A DNA stretch of 64,000 bases, from the NCBI RefSeq assembly GCF_000566685.1, contig NZ_AZQN01000002.1, positions 124,001 to 188,000 of the forward strand. Direction: 5' to 3'. Position numbers and translations under genes: made by a program. Shown here piece by piece: positions 61,801 to 64,000 of this stretch; positions within the stretch are counted from its first letter, which is position 1, and every line of letters starts with the position of its first letter. The stretch comes from Dyadobacter tibetensis Y620-1. GTDB lineage: Bacteria > Bacteroidota > Bacteroidia > Cytophagales > Spirosomataceae. The notes beneath the pieces are model-generated. The model had not been told where the DNA came from. It worked only from the letters and a program-made list of their open reading frames with translations, and ran no database searches.

Positions 61801-64000
61801 ATATTTGATCGCCATATAGGTGTCAACCCGGTTCATTTCATCTTCAGTAAGTCGATTTTCGAATACAACTACCTCATTCAACTGCCCATATAAAGGGCCA
61901 TAATTACCTTCGCCAATTCTAAAACTTCTATAAATATTACTCGCTGTGTTAGCAACTTGGGTAACATTATTTAATTCGGTGCCAGTATAATACTTGCGAA
62001 TTCCGTTTTGCGAGATCGTGGCACCGAGATGGTTATTATCCCCTCCAGCACCGTTTTGCCAAGCTCCACCCATTGTGAAATAGTTTTTATTCACAAGATT
62101 GTTGTCGCTTACTCCGGGATAACCACCATGTGAGGCAGCATAAAACAATGTTTTTGTATTGCCTCCAGTAGTATGGGTATGCAATCCCGGATAATCCAAT
62201 GTAGTCTCCCCAAAGCCTGCGATATCTACATTCGACAATCGATTCAAATATCCCGAAGCATAAATTGTTCCATCTGCTCGATCTATCAGATTGGTAGTTC
62301 CTGTTACGTCATATCTCATCCAATGTCTACCACTAAAGGTTACAGTGGGATTAAAATTGGCCAGCTTAGTTGCATTAGAAAAAACAGGTCTGTCCCCTGA
62401 AGTTGCCTGCACAAGATTGTATCCCGTACCTTTGTACTCATTCCATTGTTGCAGAGTCTGCCCATCTTCAGCCACGGTTGTGCCTGCATCGGAAAACTGC
62501 TGTCCTGCTCCATCTGCCCTATACCATGCTGCCGACGCTACATTGCCCGGTCCAGACACAAACCCCGCAAAAGTGAAGTATTGTCCATCGCTTAGGGTAA
62601 CATCGGCATAATTATAAGAAATGCCATTTACAAGTAATGTATTGGCAGTCATGTCTGTTCTCATATCCGAGTCGTCAATGGTTGCATCAGCGCTTTGAAT
62701 AAGCGTAAGACTTGGAATTCCCGAGGGCCATGCCACACGCACCGTTCCAACGGTTCCGGTATTTTGCACTTTCCAGATGGCTGCAAAACGCAGGTTCAAG
62801 GATGGTACACTTGCAAAGTTGAATGATGCGGAAAGCGTTTTGGCCAGTCCGTTATCTCCCCAAATCAGATATTGACCATCAGAAGATAGTGAAGTTAAGT
62901 TTCCGACATTGGTATCGGTCAAGCCTGTTGTTGAAATAATCACCTGCTGTCCTTTATTTACGCTGATACTCTGCTTTTGATTTAATGCTGATGCTTCATC
63001 GTTCACAATACCAGCTACATTATTATGATAGGCACTGTTGGTTGTGGAATTCCAGACTATATCCCCATTAGAATTCAGGTAGTTGACTCCTGAAGGTAAG
63101 GTAACCCCATATTTCAATGCCAAATAAGAATCTACCCTATTTCTCTCTGTAGCAGTCAAATTGCCGGCACCGTATATGATCACTTCACCGATATGACCTT
63201 TAAAACCCCAGTCATCACCTCCGGGAGGATTTGTACCTCCATTAGAACCAAAAATATGCCCACCAGTCATCTGACCTCTTGCCGAAACATTATATTGTGT
63301 GCCCAGACCGGCCCCGTTCACACCTTTTCTGATGGAAGTATTGGTAAAAGTATGGTACATGATACTCGGTATTGTAGTAGAAAAATCAATGTTTCCAGGA
63401 TTTGTAATGCCCAGTCCACCTCCCGAGCTATTTCGAGTAGCTACATTTCCACTCACATACAATCCCGGTTGATCCCAGTTTGCACCACTAAATGAGGTAT
63501 TGTTCCTCCCAATGTTGAAATACCTCGTTCCGCTCATCCCCTCTTTGGTCAGGGTGAAAATATCGAAGGAAGTATTTTCCAGGGTCTGTGTAGTGATGTT
63601 GCCGAGCATCTGTTGGATTGCTGTAAAATTTACTCCAGGATTGAAATTGAAGTAGTTTGTACTTCCCTCCTTGAATACTGGGACAGGCGCTGTTCCAATT
63701 TTACCGGAAACAGTACCTCTCGCAACATCTGTCCAAGTGGTTACATTAGTACCATCCCCACCAGCTTTAACCAAGCCTTCATCGGCACGATACCACTGGG
63801 TCAAACCTGCTGTAACACCACCGGGGGCGGGCACCTTGGCCGCAAATGTAAAATACTGACCATTAGTCAGCGTTACATCTACATAGTTGTAATCAACATC
63901 ATTTATCGTAATCTGCGATGTCATTGGAGTCAATATATCGCCAGCACCGATTGTCGGGTCGCTGCTTTGGATCAGGCTCAGGCTTTTAAGACCTTTCGGC
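58858..64000 (-). CDS. Giant repetitive T9SS-secreted protein, 5' end beyond window
   Basis: The minus-strand frame is open to the window edge: upstream of a possible TTG at 63933 it still reads LSLIQSSDPTIGAGD, the same pattern seen at each module boundary, so the true start lies outside. At least 1713 residues are visible. Three modules of about 430 residues repeat (about 1.28-1.30 kb period). Each has a WYRAD-start LamG-like part, an 'VAGI..D...ALxQKQS' block and 'GQYLIWGDN' block (DUF8202-like), and an 'IWKVQNT..VG.VRVAWP' block. The end has an FNVNKHEKNVILTWKT fibronectin-like segment and a T9SS type A sorting domain (LYPNPVSNRLLFKE ... GIYIVVLKMADG). Probably a cell-surface adhesin. Confidence 0.9.
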   Translation of the reverse strand, partial: PKGLKSLSLIQSSDPTIGAGDILTPMTSQITINDVDYNYVDVTLTNGQYFTFAAKVPAPGGVTAGLTQWYRADEGLVKAGGDGTNVTTWTDVARGTVSGKIGTAPVPVFKEGSTNYFNFNPGVNFTAIQQMLGNITTQTLENTSFDIFTLTKEGMSGTRYFNIGRNNTSFSGANWDQPGLYVSGNVATRNSSGGGLGITNPGNIDFSTTIPSIMYHTFTNTSIRKGVNGAGLGTQYNVSARGQMTGGHIFGSNGGTNPPGGDDWGFKGHIGEVIIYGAGNLTATERNRVDSYLALKYGVTLPSGVNYLNSNGDIVWNSTTNSAYHNNVAGIVNDEASALNQKQSISVNKGQQVIISTTGLTDTNVGNLTSLSSDGQYLIWGDNGLAKTLSASFNFASVPSLNLRFAAIWKVQNTGTVGTVRVAWPSGIPSLTLIQSADATIDDSDMRTDMTANTLLVNGISYNYADVTLSDGQYFTFAGFVSGPGNVASAAWYRADGAGQQFSDAGTTVAEDGQTLQQWNEYKGTGYNLVQATSGDRPVFSNATKLANFNPTVTFSGRHWMRYDVTGTTNLIDRADGTIYASGYLNRLSNVDIAGFGETTLDYPGLHTHTTGGNTKTLFYAASHGGYPGVSDNNLVNKNYFTMGGAWQNGAGGDNNHLGATISQNGIRKYYTGTELNNVTQVANTASNIYRSFRIGEGNYGPLYGQLNEVVVFENRLTEDEMNRVDTYMAIKYGTTYAEGTKDYLNSASGVVWATGDNNGYHFNIAGIARDDMGSLYQKQSWSTNPGRQVLISTTGLDNTNAANSGVLTNGQFLIWGDNNLAKSPSVTIAGIPDVNYRFASIWKVQNTNSVGVVRVAWPKGYANLKLIQSLDATIDASDQITAMENSQVVNGIEYAYADVTLANGHYFTFAAFIQAPGGVTNNLSYWYRADKFATASGVGADVTSWTDFTSGTTVTELGDNALPILAEGSSTYFNYNPGINFTSTAQALGNLNVQTVSALNFDIYTLTKEGITAGGNGRIFSSLVNNTNVSGSIAYWDGIGIMADQRLERVNNAFGSRYLANPGGTWAATYPSITYNKFTDLSLGKGINGNASISNGTHSARGTMTGGHAFGSTQFSANSSDNAGFTGNIGELIIYGNGNNSAVERNKVESYLAIKYGITLANTNNYTTSQDVVVWNASDNAGYYNNVAGIGNDFNSALHQKQSRSQHPNTNNQVIIGLGEIAASNAANTDSLNDGQYLVWGDNGNTQAMTNTASTYTAFNFAGGTNNARRMNRVWKVQNTNATSEVQLRFPVSSVGTTTFAGGIEACAQYVLLTASDAAFTTNVTAMPLTVNGSDYDLLTSFPNGASYFTFAKVTPINSGEIYLPSVIETTTSYNDNCGAGEWKYYYKSDDNTQNLFAAAGFTGAELNSFTVTITPEGTSYNDGAQTTNLMPRITTVEDAGAFTTVANKVRVYYSASELSQTNVAGANASGWYKYEGNAEEVIVDIYGDGLMDPTKAISLTPDASGVENGVNYVEFHNITSFSSFIYVSTTEQSPLPVTLAQFNVNKHEKNVILTWKTTNEQNSKSFIIERSTDAKSWDVVGQVAASGESTSERPYDFTDVSPLSGVNYYRLKMIDQDDTYAYSRIRSVRMDGVAGVVLYPNPVSNRLLFKEVKAETVNRVLVYDNAGRAHIELNKLPSDGINVAGLSSGIYIVVLKMADGSVTRHKITVQK

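Noticed and set aside
63931..63933. TTG at 63933 as the start codon of the giant protein
   Set aside because: The frame stays open to the window edge and continues the module pattern, so the true start is outside.

Overview
The window looks like a chromosomal segment of a Bacteroidota bacterium, most likely order Cytophagales (a Spirosomataceae/Dyadobacter-like background is my inference). Supporting signs are a SusC/SusD pair, a type IX secretion (T9SS) C-terminal sorting domain, many lipoprotein and Sec signal peptides, several TAnnTTTG-type -7 promoter boxes, and little use of Shine-Dalgarno sites. No rRNA, tRNA, CRISPR array or intact mobile element was found. One decayed transposase remnant is present.

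Layout. 1-2.4 kb: suf Fe-S cluster genes on the minus strand (sufC, sufD, then the first codons of sufS at the window edge), with no sufB beside them. 2.5-5.1 kb: two amidinohydrolase-fold enzymes, an arginine deiminase-like protein and a CtlX-type citrulline hydrolase. 5.1-12.2 kb: housekeeping and stress genes (coiled-coil lipoprotein, TonB receptor closely followed by hemW, OsmC, collagen-like lipoprotein, 2OG-Fe(II) oxygenase, MscS channel). 12.3-19.5 kb: a signalling cluster, rpoN - NtrC-type regulator - histidine kinase - receiver/kinase hybrid, with a divergent single-domain receiver. 19.6-23.2 kb: the oxidative pentose-phosphate operon gnd-zwf-pgl. 23.4-30.3 kb: DUF547 protein, CE15-like esterase, M1 peptidase, a second MscS channel, DinB-like protein. 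30.5-41.6 kb: a propeller/alpha-toroid secreted protein, a membrane pyrophosphatase fused to an OmpA domain, a Bcr/CflA transporter and two amidohydrolases. 41.7-44.4 kb: rpiA, a small conserved protein and a SatD-like/DUF3307 pair preceded by a 29-bp-periodic operator-like array.

44.7-57.8 kb is an alginate utilisation locus. PL6 lyase, SDR reductase, PL17 oligoalginate lyase, SusC, SusD, KdgF-like cupin and an MFS uronate transporter run head to tail on the minus strand with gaps of about 20-55 bp. A divergent LacI-family regulator lies beside a perfect 20-bp palindrome that is a likely operator. Polymer would be cut by PL6, imported by SusCD, reduced to monomers by PL17, linearised by KdgF, moved by the MFS carrier and reduced to KDG by the SDR. 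KDG kinase and aldolase are not in the window.

57.9-64 kb holds a Spy/CpxP-like small protein, the transposase remnant and a very large repetitive T9SS-secreted protein whose 5' end lies beyond the window.

The best candidates for undescribed biology are the 29-bp-periodic ATAAG-N8-CTTAT array in front of the SatD-like gene, the pyrophosphatase-OmpA fusion, and the amidohydrolase set in which only one of three modules keeps its metal ligands.
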